From Pseudomonadota bacterium (GTDB taxonomy: Bacteria; Pseudomonadota; Alphaproteobacteria; Acetobacterales; Acetobacteraceae): DNA of 64,000 nucleotides. Each line of letters starts with the position of its first letter. Within the stretch, counting starts at the first letter, position 1. The stretch is taken from NCBI GenBank assembly GCA_021851785.1, contig JAJZBV010000001.1, positions 124,001-188,000 of the forward strand. Direction: 5' to 3'. The position numbers were made by a program, and so were the translations under genes. The notes below the pieces were generated by a model. It saw only the letters and a program-made list of their open reading frames with translations. It was not told the DNA's origin and ran no database searches. Shown one piece after another: positions 23,658-32,588 of the stretch.

Positions 23658-24659
23658 ATGAAGGCCGTCGTCTATACCCATTGCCGCCCGATCGACGCCG
23701 AAGACGCCCTGCTCGACACCACCCTTCCCGATCCCGCGCCGCGCAAGCGCGATCTGTTGATCGAGGTCAAGGCGGTCGCGGTCAATCCGGTCGATACCAA
23801 GCTTCGCCGCCATGCCGACCCGGTCGGCGAGCCCCGGGTGCTCGGCTTCGACGCCGCCGGGGTGGTGCGCGCGCTCGGCGCCGGGGTGACGCATTTCGGC
23901 GTCGGCGACGAGGTCTGGTACGCCGGCGCCATCAACCGCGCCGGCGCCAATGCCGAATACCAGCTCGTCGATGAGCGCCTGGTCGGGCGCCGGCCGCGCC
24001 GGCTCAGTCCCGCCGAGGCGGCTTCCATGCCGCTGGCGACGATCACCGCCTGGGAGATGCTGTTCGACCGCCTCCAGGTGCCGCGCACGGCGGCGGGAAG
24101 CCTTTTGATCATCGGCGGCGCCGGCGGGGTCGGCTCGATGGCGATCCAGCTTGCCTGCCGTCTCACCGCTCTCACCGTCATCGCGACCGCGAGCCGTCCG
24201 GAAAGCGTCGCTTGGTGCCATCGTCTCGGCGCCCATCACGTCATCGACTATCAGGGCGACATCCCGGCCCAGCTCGGCGATCTCGGTTTTCGCGCCGTCG
24301 ATTTCATCTTCGCGACCAACGCCTCCGACCAGCACTGGCCGGCGATGGTCCGCGCCATCCGCCCACAGGGGCGGATCGGCCTGATCGACGATCCGGCGCC
24401 GATCGATGTCCGCGACCTCAAGCAGAAATCGGTGTCGCTGCACTGGGAGGCGATGTTCACCCGCGGCCTGTTCGAGACCCCGGACATGGCCGAGCAGCAG
24501 CATATTCTGGAACAAGTGGCGGCCCTCGTCGATGAGAGGGTCGTGGACACGATTTTCGCCGAGCATCTCGGTCGCATCAACGCCGTCAATCTGACCCTCG
24601 CCCATCGCCTCATCGAAAGCGGCAAGATGCGTGGCAAAATCGTGCTGGAAGGCTTTTAG
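23658..24659 (+). CDS. Zinc-binding-type alcohol dehydrogenase / quinone reductase family protein
   Basis: A 333-residue medium-chain dehydrogenase/reductase. The N-terminal GroES-like part has VNPVDTKLRRHADPVGEPRV and GFDAAGVVRALGAGVTHFGVGDEVWYAG; the Rossmann cofactor motif is LLIIGGAGGVGSMAIQLA. The zinc-ligand cysteines of true alcohol dehydrogenases are missing, placing it with the NADPH:quinone oxidoreductase (zeta-crystallin) branch. It probably reduces quinones or enones using NADPH. The ATG has GGGGGAGCG upstream. It stands alone: about 100 nt after the peptidase gene and followed by a hairpin-rich repeat. Confidence 0.86.
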   Translation: MKAVVYTHCRPIDAEDALLDTTLPDPAPRKRDLLIEVKAVAVNPVDTKLRRHADPVGEPRVLGFDAAGVVRALGAGVTHFGVGDEVWYAGAINRAGANAEYQLVDERLVGRRPRRLSPAEAASMPLATITAWEMLFDRLQVPRTAAGSLLIIGGAGGVGSMAIQLACRLTALTVIATASRPESVAWCHRLGAHHVIDYQGDIPAQLGDLGFRAVDFIFATNASDQHWPAMVRAIRPQGRIGLIDDPAPIDVRDLKQKSVSLHWEAMFTRGLFETPDMAEQQHILEQVAALVDERVVDTIFAEHLGRINAVNLTLAHRLIESGKMRGKIVLEGF

Positions 24660-24728
24660 CGCTTGTTGAGAAATAAATGCGTCATTTTCACAGTCTCCGG
24701 AAGGCGCGGGGCAGAGTCATCATTTAGG

Positions 24729-24835
24729 CCAGGGGTTTCACCCCTGGACCCGAGCAAAGGCGGAGCCTTTGCAATCCTTTCCGGGATGCGGGTCTGGGGC
24801 CGCTGGCCCCAGTTTGTCCAGGGCAGCGCCCTGGC
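24729..24835. repeat. GC-rich triloop-hairpin mosaic element, copy A
   Basis: Four perfect hairpins with 3-nt loops stand in a row: CCAGGGGT/ACCCCTGG at 24729-24747, GCAAAGGC/GCCTTTGC at 24754-24772, CTGGGGCC/GGCCCCAG at 24794-24812 and CCAGGGC/GCCCTGG at 24818-24834. They are spaced by GACCC/GGGTC-type words. The last 46 bases match copy B (34645-34690) except for six changes, all in loops or the linker. It lies between convergent genes, and the flanks (24660-24728, 24836-24876) show no gene. Confidence 0.85.
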
Positions 24836-24876
24836 GTTGGCTTGATGCGATAAATTCTCCACAAGCCCTTAGCGCC

Positions 24877-26022
24877 TTATACCTCGCGGGGCGCTGACCC
24901 TGGCGGGGCGAAGCGGCCGGGGTCGATGCCGGCGATGATCTCTCCGGCGTCGCCGGCATCGCGCCCGAGGACCATCGCCGCGACCAGCGCGCCGGCCGCC
25001 GGCGCGGTCTGGATGCCGTAGCCGCCCTGGCCGATGCACCAGAAAAACCCCTCCGCGTCGCGGTCCCAGCCGAAGGCGAGGCTGCCATCTCGGGTGAAGC
25101 TGCGCAAACCCGCCCAGCTCCGCTCGATGCGCCGCACCTCGATCGCCAGCGCCTGCTGCATGCGGTCGATCCCGATCGCGATATCGATCTCGTCCGGCTG
25201 CACGTCATGCGGGTGGGTCGGGGTCGCGTCCGCCGGCGTCACCATGAGCCGGGTGCGTGCTTCCGGACGCACGTACCAGCTCTGCACCACGTCCTGCACC
25301 AACGGCCAGTCGGCGACCGCGAAGGGGGCGGGGTCGATGATCGCGCCGGTGCGGCGCTTGGGCACCAGGCCGAGCGGGGCGACGCCGGCGGCGCGCGCGA
25401 CCTCATCGCCCCAGGCGCCGGCGGCGTTGACGACGATCGGGGCGAGGAACCGCTCGCCGCCTTCGGTCGCGACCCGCCACAGCCCCTGGCTGCGTTCCAT
25501 CGCGCCGGCACGGGCATGGAGCGCGAGTTGGCCGCCGGCGCGGCGGAAGGCGCGCAAGAATCCCTGATGCAAGGCGGCGACGTCGATATCGAAGGCGTCA
25601 TCCTCGATCGCCGCGCCGATGGCATGGCCCGGGCGCAGCGCCGGCACAAGGCGCGCGACCTCGGCGAGCGCGATCTCGCGCACCGCGTCCCCCGCGAAAA
25701 GCAAGGTCGCGAGCGCCTGCGCCTGTTCGGGCGGGGCGAGAAACAGCACGCCACGGCGATGGGTCAGCGGGTGATCGGCGAAGCCGGGCGGCGGCGTGTC
25801 GAAAAAACCGCGGGAAAGCCGGGTCAGGACACGGACATCGGGGGGACCGTAATTGAGGATCCAGATCGCCGCCGAGCGTCCGGTGCTGTGATAGCCGGGC
25901 GTGTCCTCGGCCTCGATGAGGGCGATCCTGCGCCCGCTTTCCGCCTTCGCGAGCGCGGCGGCGGCGCTGGCGCCGGCCATGCCGGCGCCGATGACCAGGA
26001 TATCGACGTGATGCTCGTCCAT
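24877..26022 (-). CDS. FAD-dependent oxidoreductase (DAO family)
   Basis: A 381-residue flavoprotein of the D-amino acid oxidase/glycine oxidase fold. The dinucleotide motif is VDILVIGAGMAGASAAAALA near residue 7, with IALIEAEDTPGYHSTGRSAA right after; the second FAD region is VVNAAGAWGDEVARAAGV, and the C-terminal motif is FFWCIGQGGYGIQTAPAAGA. It would oxidise an amine or hydroxy acid; relatives include D-arginine and D-amino acid dehydrogenases. ATG 26022 was chosen because the FAD motif then sits at the usual distance; there is no strong ribosome-binding site, and an in-frame start 66 nt further upstream exists. Substrate unknown. Confidence 0.85.
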   Translation of the reverse strand: MDEHHVDILVIGAGMAGASAAAALAKAESGRRIALIEAEDTPGYHSTGRSAAIWILNYGPPDVRVLTRLSRGFFDTPPPGFADHPLTHRRGVLFLAPPEQAQALATLLFAGDAVREIALAEVARLVPALRPGHAIGAAIEDDAFDIDVAALHQGFLRAFRRAGGQLALHARAGAMERSQGLWRVATEGGERFLAPIVVNAAGAWGDEVARAAGVAPLGLVPKRRTGAIIDPAPFAVADWPLVQDVVQSWYVRPEARTRLMVTPADATPTHPHDVQPDEIDIAIGIDRMQQALAIEVRRIERSWAGLRSFTRDGSLAFGWDRDAEGFFWCIGQGGYGIQTAPAAGALVAAMVLGRDAGDAGEIIAGIDPGRFAPPGSAPREV

Positions 26023-26263
26023 AGGTGAAGGTTTCACCGTGCCGGAAGATTTGGCAAGGGCATGGAAAGCGGACCGGCAAGGCGCCATGCCGCAACAAAA
26101 CGGTCATGAAAACGACACGAAACCATGCACGGCCGCACCCGCCAGCCCGCGCTACAAACGCCAGGGAAGCGGGTTTGGTCCGCCGGCGGAGAGAATGGGT
26201 CGCCGCGGTCGGAAAAATCCAGACCCTTGTTTTCACTTTCCTGTGCGTTACGGAGAAGTTTCG

Positions 26264-26761
26264 ATGCGTCTCGCTGTTCTCGGCTGCCTTGGCCTGCTGG
26301 CCGCCACTCCGGCCTTAGCGCAATCGTCGGCCAACGGGGCCACGGCGCCATCCGGACAGGCCATGACCGCCAACACCGTCATGCCGGTCGCCGCCCAGCC
26401 GATGCCGACCGCGAGCCCACTCGATATCCACAATCTCCGCGACCTCGCGCTCGCTTGCACGCTCCGTAACGACAATCCCTATTACGTCGCCGGGACCAGC
26501 CTCTGCGCCGGCTATGAGGCGGCGGTGCTCGATTTCCATCTCCTCGATACGATGGGGTCGCGCCACAACAAGCGCAAAGTCTGCCTGCCCAATCCGGCGC
26601 CGACGCGGCGCCAATCCGTCGCCGGGCTGGTGTCCTGGGTGCAGAGCAATCCGCAATATCTCGACGAGCCGGCGGCGAGCGGGGTTTTGCGCTATTTCAT
26701 CAACACCTACCCCTGCCACCGCAAAACCTTCCAGTGGTCGCCGCCGGGGCCGATGCAATAA
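26264..26761 (+). CDS. Secreted protein with Rap1a/Tai-like domain
   Basis: A 165-residue protein with a clear Sec signal peptide (LAVLGCLGLLAATPALAQ) and predicted periplasmic location. The mature part carries a Rap1a/Tai-like pattern: LALACTLRNDN, SLCAGYEAAVLDF, KVCLPNPAPTRRQSVAGLVSWVQ and RYFINTYPCHRK, giving four cysteines that could form two disulfides. Rap1a proteins of Serratia are immunity proteins against type VI amidase effectors, but many genomes have lone members of unknown role. No effector or secretion gene lies nearby, so immunity is not supported here. The ATG has GGAGAAG upstream. The 241-nt gap before it shows no gene. Confidence 0.72.
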   Translation: MRLAVLGCLGLLAATPALAQSSANGATAPSGQAMTANTVMPVAAQPMPTASPLDIHNLRDLALACTLRNDNPYYVAGTSLCAGYEAAVLDFHLLDTMGSRHNKRKVCLPNPAPTRRQSVAGLVSWVQSNPQYLDEPAASGVLRYFINTYPCHRKTFQWSPPGPMQ

Positions 26762-26764
26762 CCC

Positions 26765-28216
26765 TCAGGTCCGGTAACAGACCCGCAAGCCGCCCCAGAT
26801 CCGGCCATTCACCCGGATCGGGGCGGATGCGTCTTTCATGAGGGCGAATTTGCCGCCGCCCATGTCGCGGCGATAGGTCTGCAGCAGAAACGGGGCCGCG
26901 TTCGTCGTCACCGCATGCGCTGTTTTGTCGTTATAGCGGCGGCGGTTGCGGCCATTGGCGGCGTTCCAGACCGGATCCGCCCCGTGCGGCTTGCGATATT
27001 GCGGGTTATGGGTCGGGATCAAGAGATTATGGTCGGTGCAGGCGCACCAGACGATGCGCGGATCGAGCGCCAGCACCGGATCATGGATCGGCGGCAAGAC
27101 GCGGTCGAGAAACGCGATGTAGCGGGCCATGAATTGCTGCGGATCGGTGCCGGGGATGGGGCGGAGATCCTTGTCGAAAAGATCGGCCTCGGTGATCGCC
27201 CCGGCGCTCAAGGCGTCGGCGAAAGCCGCCTCGATTCTTGCTGCGGTGTCTTGCGCGGCGGCGATGAATTTGCTGTCCACCGTCTCATAGCCGGAATCCG
27301 CGGTGCGGGCCATGATCCGCTCGCTTGCTTCCAGGAGCTTGTCGCCGCGGCCGGCGGCCGTCGCGAGCGTTGCCGCCGAGCGGGTGATGCCGGATTGCAT
27401 CTCCTCGACCAGGATCGCGAATTGCTCGCAGCGGGCGGTGATCTCATGGGTCGCGCCGCCGATCCGCCCGGCATTGGTCTCCACCGCCGCGACCGCGCCG
27501 CTCACCGTCTGCATCGCCTGATTGATGACATCGGCGCTTTTCCCCACCTCATGCGCCTCGCGGGCGCCGTCATCGGCGTGGCGGAGCAGGAGTTGCAAGG
27601 CATTGGTGAGGGCGGCGAGGGTCGCGCCGATTTCGGCGGTGGCGGCACTGGTCTGCTTGGCGAGCGCCTTGACCTCGCTGGCGACGACCGCGAAGCCGCG
27701 CCCGGCCTCGCCGGCCCGTGCCGCCTCGATCGTCGCGTTCAGCGCGAGAAGATTGGTCTGGCGGGCGATGCGGTCGATATTCTGGGAGACCTTGCCGACC
27801 GTCGCGATGGCCTCCCCGAAAGCGCCGACCTGGCTCCGGATCGTGCCGGCGGCGGCGACCAGCCGTTCGATCGCGCCCAAGGAGGCCCGCACCTCGGCGG
27901 CGGACATCTCGGTATCCTGGCGCGCCGCCGCCGCCATGCGGGCATTTTCCGCCGCCGTCTCGGCGATCAGGCGGTTGCTCGCGACGATCTCGGCGCTCGC
28001 GGCGCCGATCGCGCCGACCTGCCGGGACTGCCCCTCGAGATGGGCGTTGACCTCCTGCACATCGCCGACGAGATCGGCGATATCGACCGAAAGCCGGCCA
28101 ATATCCTCGGCGATGGCGGCGATGATGCGCGCCGGGGCGGGCGCCGCGGCACCCGCGGCCAGTACCTCGCCCGGCCTATCGATCCCTGCCCGATCAGAAT
28201 GAGCATCCAGAGGCAT
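26765..28216 (-). CDS. Soluble methyl-accepting chemotaxis-type receptor with C-terminal sensor domain
   Basis: A 483-residue cytoplasmic chemoreceptor. No signal peptide or transmembrane helix is present. A long coiled-coil signalling domain (about 40-300) contains the hairpin tip region [40 protein letters not shown] (given here as the recognisable receptor core). The C-terminal ~150 residues form a sensor-like domain with [59 protein letters not shown] and NGRIWGGLR. Such domains occur behind the signalling domain in other alphaproteobacterial receptors. The ligand is unknown. AAGGAGG precedes the ATG. It ends 4 nt from the Rap1a-like gene on the opposite strand. Confidence 0.85.
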   Translation of the reverse strand: MPLDAHSDRAGIDRPGEVLAAGAAAPAPARIIAAIAEDIGRLSVDIADLVGDVQEVNAHLEGQSRQVGAIGAASAEIVASNRLIAETAAENARMAAAARQDTEMSAAEVRASLGAIERLVAAAGTIRSQVGAFGEAIATVGKVSQNIDRIARQTNLLALNATIEAARAGEAGRGFAVVASEVKALAKQTSAATAEIGATLAALTNALQLLLRHADDGAREAHEVGKSADVINQAMQTVSGAVAAVETNAGRIGGATHEITARCEQFAILVEEMQSGITRSAATLATAAGRGDKLLEASERIMARTADSGYETVDSKFIAAAQDTAARIEAAFADALSAGAITEADLFDKDLRPIPGTDPQQFMARYIAFLDRVLPPIHDPVLALDPRIVWCACTDHNLLIPTHNPQYRKPHGADPVWNAANGRNRRRYNDKTAHAVTTNAAPFLLQTYRRDMGGGKFALMKDASAPIRVNGRIWGGLRVCYRT

Positions 28217-28280
28217 TGTCCCCCTCCTTGCGGCCGGGGAACAGTTTAGCGTCGAAGTGCTACATTTCGATTAATGGCGC

Positions 28281-29003
28281 TCAGGTCATGTATTGGCCGC
28301 CATTGATGGTCAATGTCGCGCCGGTGATGAAACCGGCCGCCTCGCCGGCGAGAAACACCACGCTGCGGGCGATCTCCTCGACATCGCCGAGGCGGCCGAC
28401 AGGGATTTTCGCGATCACCTTCTGCAGCGCCTCCTCCGGCACCGCGCGCACCATCTCGGTATCGATGTAACCTGGGGCGATGGCGTTGACGGTGATGCCA
28501 TGGCGGGCGCCTTCCTGGGCCAAAGCCTTGGTGAAGCCGATCATGCCGGCCTTGGCGGCGGAATAATTCACCTGCCCATATTGTCCGGCCTGGCCGTTGA
28601 TGCTGCTGATATTGATGACGCGGCCGAATTTCAGCGTCCGCATCGCATCGAAGGTGAGCTTGCAGAGGTTGAAGCAGGAGGTGAGATTGGTCGCGATCAC
28701 CGCGTCCCACATCTCGCGCGTCATGCGCGCGAGTGTCGCATCGCGGGTGATGCCGGCGTTGTTGACGAGAATGCCGACCGGCCCGTGCGCCTTGACGATG
28801 TCGGCGACCGCGACCTCGCAGGCGCCGTAATCGCCGGCATCGAAACGCAGCACCGAGATCCCGGTTTCCTCGGCGAAGGCTCTCGCGGCGGCGTCATTGC
28901 CGGCATAGCTCGCGACCACGCGGCACCCCGCCGCCTTGAGCGCCCGCGAAATCGCCGCCCCGATGCCCCGTGTCCCGCCGGTGACCAATGCGACCCGTTC
29001 CAT
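28281..29003 (-). CDS. phaB: Acetoacetyl-CoA reductase
   Basis: A 240-residue NADPH-dependent SDR that reduces acetoacetyl-CoA to (R)-3-hydroxybutyryl-CoA for polyhydroxyalkanoate synthesis. It has VALVTGGTRGIGAAISRAL, NNAGITRDATLARM (typical of PhaB/FabG), INISSINGQAGQYGQVNYSAAKAGMIG with the catalytic Ser and YSAAK, and the end FITGATLTINGGQYM. The glutamine-rich NGQxGQ stretch distinguishes PhaB from FabG. GGGAGG precedes the ATG. It follows phaA by 135 nt, a gap that holds a hairpin and a possible operator, so phaB may have its own promoter. Confidence 0.92.
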   Translation of the reverse strand: MERVALVTGGTRGIGAAISRALKAAGCRVVASYAGNDAAARAFAEETGISVLRFDAGDYGACEVAVADIVKAHGPVGILVNNAGITRDATLARMTREMWDAVIATNLTSCFNLCKLTFDAMRTLKFGRVINISSINGQAGQYGQVNYSAAKAGMIGFTKALAQEGARHGITVNAIAPGYIDTEMVRAVPEEALQKVIAKIPVGRLGDVEEIARSVVFLAGEAAGFITGATLTINGGQYMT

Positions 29004-29080
29004 GCTTGCCTCCCGTTATGAACCTCTCGCGGTTTCAAGCCTAGCACGCCCTGCGGGGATTATGTTGAGCGAAATCAATG

Positions 29081-29094
29081 TTGCGGCACAGCAA
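29081..29094. promoter_or_regulatory. Possible PhaR-type operator between phaA and phaB
   Basis: TTGCGGCACAGCAA is an inverted repeat (TTGC-N6-GCAA) lying 78 nt upstream of the phaB start. PHA-responsive PhaR repressors are known to bind TGC/GCA-rich dyads near pha genes. The match is loose and the assignment is inference. Confidence 0.3.
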
Positions 29095-29101
29095 ATCGCG
29101 C

Positions 29102-29133
29102 CCCCTCCCCACCCCGACGAGGATGGGGAGGGG
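29102..29133 (-). terminator. GC-rich hairpin after phaA
   Basis: Arms CCCCTCCCCACCC and GGATGGGGAGGGG pair with one mismatch around a 6-nt loop, 5 nt beyond the phaA stop. There is no T tract after the stem in the direction of transcription, so it may slow or protect the transcript end rather than terminate on its own. Confidence 0.4.
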
Positions 29134-29138
29134 AGGGG

Positions 29139-30311
29139 TCAGCGTTCGACGCACATGGCGACACCCATGCCGCCGCCGATGCAGAGCGTCGCCAGGCCCT
29201 TATGCGCATCGCGTCGGGCCATCTCGGCGAGCAGCGTCACCAGGATGCGCGCGCCGGACGCGCCGATCGGGTGGCCGATCGCGATCGCGCCGCCATTGAC
29301 GTTCACCTTCGCCGGATCCCAGCCGAGATCCTTGTTCACCGCGCAGGCTTGCGCCGCGAACGCCTCGTTGGCCTCGATCAGATCGAGATCCTCGACGCTC
29401 CAGCCGGCGCGCGCCAGCGCCTTGCGCGAGGCCGGGATCGGGCCGGTGCCCATCAGCGCCGGATCGACGCCGGCGGTCGCGAAGGCGGCGATGCGGGCAA
29501 GCGGGGTCAGGCCGCGCTTGGCCGCCTCGCTCGCCGCCATCACGACGAGGGCGGCGGCGCCGTCGTTGATGCCGCTCGCATTCGCCGCCGTCACCGTGCC
29601 GTCCTTGGTGAACGCCGGACGCAGCTTGGCCATCGTCTCGGCGGAGGCGTCATGGCGGATATATTCGTCCTCGCTCACCACCACGTCGCCCTTGCGGCCC
29701 TTCACCGTCACCGGGGCGATCTCGCTTTGAAAGCGGCCGGCCTTCTGCGCGGCACTCGCCTTCTGCTGCGAGGCGAGGGCGAAGCCGTCCTGCTCCTCGC
29801 GGGTGATCTGATAGGCGCGGGCGACGTTCTCGGCGGTGACGCCCATGTGATAGCCGTTGAAGATATCCCAGAGCCCATCCTTGATCATGGTGTCGACGAA
29901 GCCGAGATCGCCCATTTTCACCCCGGCGCGGAGATGCGCCGCGTGCTGGGCGAGGCTCATGCTTTCCTGGCCGCCGGCGACGACGATCCTGCTCTCGCCG
30001 CTCAGCACCTGCTGCGCCGCCAAAGCGACGGCGCGGAGGCCCGAGCCACAGACCTGATTGATGCCGAACGCCGTCTTGTCGTCGGGGATGCCGGCGGCGC
30101 GGGCCGCCTGGCGGGCCGGGTTCATGCCCTGGCCGGCGGCGAGGATCTGGCCGAGGATCACCTCGTCGACGTCACCCGGGTCGAGTTTCGCGCGGCCGAT
30201 CGCCGCCGTGAGCGCGGTCGCGCCGAGCGTGTGCGCCGGCACCGCCCCGAAGGCGCCGTTGAAGCTGCCGACCGGGGTGCGGGCGGCGGCGACGATGACG
30301 ATGTCTTCCAT
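29139..30311 (-). CDS. phaA: Acetyl-CoA acetyltransferase (biosynthetic beta-ketothiolase)
   Basis: A 390-residue thiolase condensing two acetyl-CoA to acetoacetyl-CoA. It starts [20 protein letters not shown], has the acylation cysteine in [19 protein letters not shown], the motif [32 protein letters not shown] and the second cysteine in [16 protein letters not shown], so the active site is complete. ATG 30311 has AGGAGG 10 nt upstream. With phaB downstream it supplies 3-hydroxybutyryl-CoA; a PHA synthase (phaC) is not in this window. It could also serve the thiolytic step of the catabolic island, but it lies 16 kb away among core genes. Confidence 0.95.
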   Translation of the reverse strand: MEDIVIVAAARTPVGSFNGAFGAVPAHTLGATALTAAIGRAKLDPGDVDEVILGQILAAGQGMNPARQAARAAGIPDDKTAFGINQVCGSGLRAVALAAQQVLSGESRIVVAGGQESMSLAQHAAHLRAGVKMGDLGFVDTMIKDGLWDIFNGYHMGVTAENVARAYQITREEQDGFALASQQKASAAQKAGRFQSEIAPVTVKGRKGDVVVSEDEYIRHDASAETMAKLRPAFTKDGTVTAANASGINDGAAALVVMAASEAAKRGLTPLARIAAFATAGVDPALMGTGPIPASRKALARAGWSVEDLDLIEANEAFAAQACAVNKDLGWDPAKVNVNGGAIAIGHPIGASGARILVTLLAEMARRDAHKGLATLCIGGGMGVAMCVER

Positions 30312-30545
30312 GATGTCACTTCCTCCTGAAGCCGTGATCGACCCAGCGCTCGCGGGCGGGGCGCCGAGGCGGCGCGTCACCCCGGAAAGGCGGGTCACTG
30401 GGAAAAGCCTAAGCCGCCCGCGCCCCGCCCGCCAGGGGGTGGATCAAGAAGAAGGCCGGCGGGGGCGAAAGACGGCGGGGGTTGGCGCGGCGCCGCCGGC
30501 GCGATACGAGCAGGCGGTTCGCAACCCCGCGCCGGAGGATCCCTC

Positions 30546-30842
30546 ATGCCCGCCACCGCGCCGCACAGCCCGGCCCCTCCGGAAAGCTCACCGGAAAATC
30601 CGCTCGCGAAGGCGCGCACGCGCCCCGTCGCCGATCTTTCCTTCGAGGACGCCATGGCCGAGCTGGAGCAGATCGTGCGCGCCCTCGAGGAAGGGCGGCA
30701 GACGCTCGAGGACGCGCTTGCCGCCTATGAACGCGGCACCGCGCTCCGCCAGCATTGCGAGGCGCGGCTGGCCGAGGTGGAGGCGCGCATCAACGCCATC
30801 GTGGTGACCGAGGACGGGCTCGCCACCCGCCCGGTGGCGTGA
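30546..30842 (+). CDS. xseB: Exodeoxyribonuclease VII small subunit
   Basis: A 98-residue small subunit of exonuclease VII. After a proline-rich, poorly conserved 28-residue head comes the family core: DLSFEDAMAELEQIVRALEE, then GRQTLEDALAAYERGTALRQ and HCEARLAEVEARINAIV. Several copies bind each XseA subunit to form the single-strand-specific nuclease. GGAGG precedes the ATG. The stop overlaps the ispA start (TGATG), giving the usual alphaproteobacterial xseB-ispA coupling. The 234-nt gap to the divergent phaA gene holds no other gene. Confidence 0.93.
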   Translation: MPATAPHSPAPPESSPENPLAKARTRPVADLSFEDAMAELEQIVRALEEGRQTLEDALAAYERGTALRQHCEARLAEVEARINAIVVTEDGLATRPVA

Positions 30843-31777
30843 TGACGAAAGTCCCGCCCGCAGCACCGGCGGCGCCGGAGGACGCGCCCGATCCCCGGCT
30901 CGCGGCGGCGCTCGGCGACGCGGCGGCGCGGGTCACGGCGGCGCTGGAGACCCTGCTCGTGGTGCCCGAAGGGCCGGAGGCGCGGCTGTTCGAGGCCATG
31001 CGCTATGCGACGCTCGGCGGCGGCAAGCGGCTCCGCGCCTTCCTGGTCTTGGAGAGTGCCGCGCTGTTCATGGTCAACGCCACCTGCGCCGCCCGCGTCG
31101 CCGCCGCGGTCGAGATGCTGCATGCCTATTCGCTGGTGCATGACGATCTGCCGGCGATGGATGACGACGATCTCCGCCGCGGCCGGCCGAGCGCCCATCG
31201 CGCCTTCGACGAGGCGACCGCGATCCTCGCCGGCGATGCGTTGCAGACCCGCGCCTTCGAGGTGCTGGCCGAGCCCGACACCCATTCCGACCCGCAGGCG
31301 CGCGCCGAGCTGGTGATGGCGCTGGCCCACGCCGCCGGCGCGCGCGGCATGGTCGGCGGCCAGATGATCGACATGATGGCCGAGGGCCAGAGCCTGGCCG
31401 CGACCGAGGTGGCGCGGCTGCAGGCGCTGAAAACCGGGCGGCTCATTCAGTTCAGCGCCGAGGCCGGCGCCATCCTCGGCCGCGCGCCGCACGCCCAGCG
31501 CCAGGCGCTGGCCTGGTACGGGCGCGATGTCGGCGCCGCGTTCCAGATCGCCGATGATCTCCTCGACGCCCTCGGCACCACCGAGGAAACCGGCAAGACC
31601 GCGGGCAAGGATCAGGCCGCCGGCAAGGCGACGCTGGTCACCATCCTCGGCCCCGAGCGCGCCCGCGCCCAGGCCCTCCTGCTCGCCGAGCAAGGGGCGA
31701 CCCATCTCGACATCTTTGGCGAGCGCGCCGCGAATTTGCGCGCCCTCGCCCGCTTCGTCGTCGCGCGGCGGCACTGA
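30842..31777 (+). CDS. ispA: Farnesyl/geranyl diphosphate synthase
   Basis: A 311-residue all-trans prenyl diphosphate synthase. The isopentenyl-diphosphate-binding region is LGGGKRLRAFLVLES, the first aspartate-rich motif is SLVHDDLPAMDDDDLRRG, and the second is FQIADDLLDALG followed by TAGKDQAAGKATLV. The DDLPAMD form with two extra residues is typical of type II bacterial farnesyl diphosphate synthases. It supplies precursors of quinones, undecaprenyl carriers and hopanoids. The ATG overlaps the xseB stop by 1 nt. In many alphaproteobacteria dxs comes next, but here tlyA follows after 37 nt. Confidence 0.93.
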   Translation: MTKVPPAAPAAPEDAPDPRLAAALGDAAARVTAALETLLVVPEGPEARLFEAMRYATLGGGKRLRAFLVLESAALFMVNATCAARVAAAVEMLHAYSLVHDDLPAMDDDDLRRGRPSAHRAFDEATAILAGDALQTRAFEVLAEPDTHSDPQARAELVMALAHAAGARGMVGGQMIDMMAEGQSLAATEVARLQALKTGRLIQFSAEAGAILGRAPHAQRQALAWYGRDVGAAFQIADDLLDALGTTEETGKTAGKDQAAGKATLVTILGPERARAQALLLAEQGATHLDIFGERAANLRALARFVVARRH

Positions 31778-31814
31778 AGGCGGCGCGGAGGCGAGGCAGT
31801 CGGAGGCCGGGAAC

Positions 31815-32552
31815 ATGGCCAAGATCCGCGCCGATCAACTGGTGCTGGCGCGCGGGCTGGCCGAAAGCCGGGCGCGGGCGCAGGCGCTGATCCTGGCTGG
31901 AAAAATCCTCTCCGGCACACGCCGGATCGACAAGCCGGGGACACCGATCGCCGAGGACGCGCCGCTCGCGCTCCGCGGCGAGGATCACCCCTGGGTGTCG
32001 CGCGGGGGGGTGAAGCTCGCTTACGCCCTCGATCATTTCGGCCTCTCGCCCGCCGGCCGGGTCGGGCTCGATATCGGCGCCTCCACCGGCGGCTTCACCG
32101 ATGTCCTGCTGGCGCGCGGGGCCGCGCGGGTCCATGCCGTCGATGTCGGGCACGGGCAGCTCGCCTGGAAGCTGCGTCAGGACGCCAGGGTGGTCGTGCA
32201 TGAGCGCACCAATGCCCGCCATCTCGACACGGCGCTGATCCCGGAGGCGGTCGGCGTGGTGGTCGCGGATGCGAGTTTCATCGGGCTCGAGATCGTGCTC
32301 CCGGCGGGTCTCGCCCTCGCCGCGCCGGGGGCGTTTGCCGTCGCGCTGGTCAAGCCGCAATTCGAGGCCGGGCGCGCCGGCGTCGGCAAGGGCGGCATCG
32401 TGCGCGATCAAGCGGTGCATGACGCGGTCTGCGCGCGCATCGCCGCCTGGTGGGCGGCGCTGCCGGGCTGGCGCGTGCTCGGGCTCACGCCGAGCCCGAT
32501 CACCGGCGCCGAGGGCAACCGCGAATTCCTGATCGCCGCCAGCCGGGGGTGA
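31815..32552 (+). CDS. tlyA: TlyA family rRNA (cytidine-2'-O)-methyltransferase
   Basis: A 245-residue TlyA-family protein. An S4-like RNA-binding domain (ADQLVLARGLAESRARAQAL) comes first, followed by an FtsJ-like methyltransferase domain with SAM motif VGLDIGASTGGFTDVLLARGA, HAVDVGHGQLAWKLRQD, and the family stretches VVADASFIGLEIVLP and ALVKPQFEAGR. Homologues methylate cytidines of 16S/23S rRNA; older annotation as haemolysin is not supported. The ATG has CGGAGG upstream. It belongs to the xseB-ispA-tlyA run. Confidence 0.9.
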   Translation: MAKIRADQLVLARGLAESRARAQALILAGKILSGTRRIDKPGTPIAEDAPLALRGEDHPWVSRGGVKLAYALDHFGLSPAGRVGLDIGASTGGFTDVLLARGAARVHAVDVGHGQLAWKLRQDARVVVHERTNARHLDTALIPEAVGVVVADASFIGLEIVLPAGLALAAPGAFAVALVKPQFEAGRAGVGKGGIVRDQAVHDAVCARIAAWWAALPGWRVLGLTPSPITGAEGNREFLIAASRG

Positions 32553-32588
32553 GCGGCCGGCGGCGGCCCGGGGACGAGCGGCGCCGGC

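Noticed and set aside
29102-29133. Rho-independent terminator for phaA as a firm call
   Set aside because: The stem is strong but no T tract follows in the direction of transcription; kept only at low confidence.
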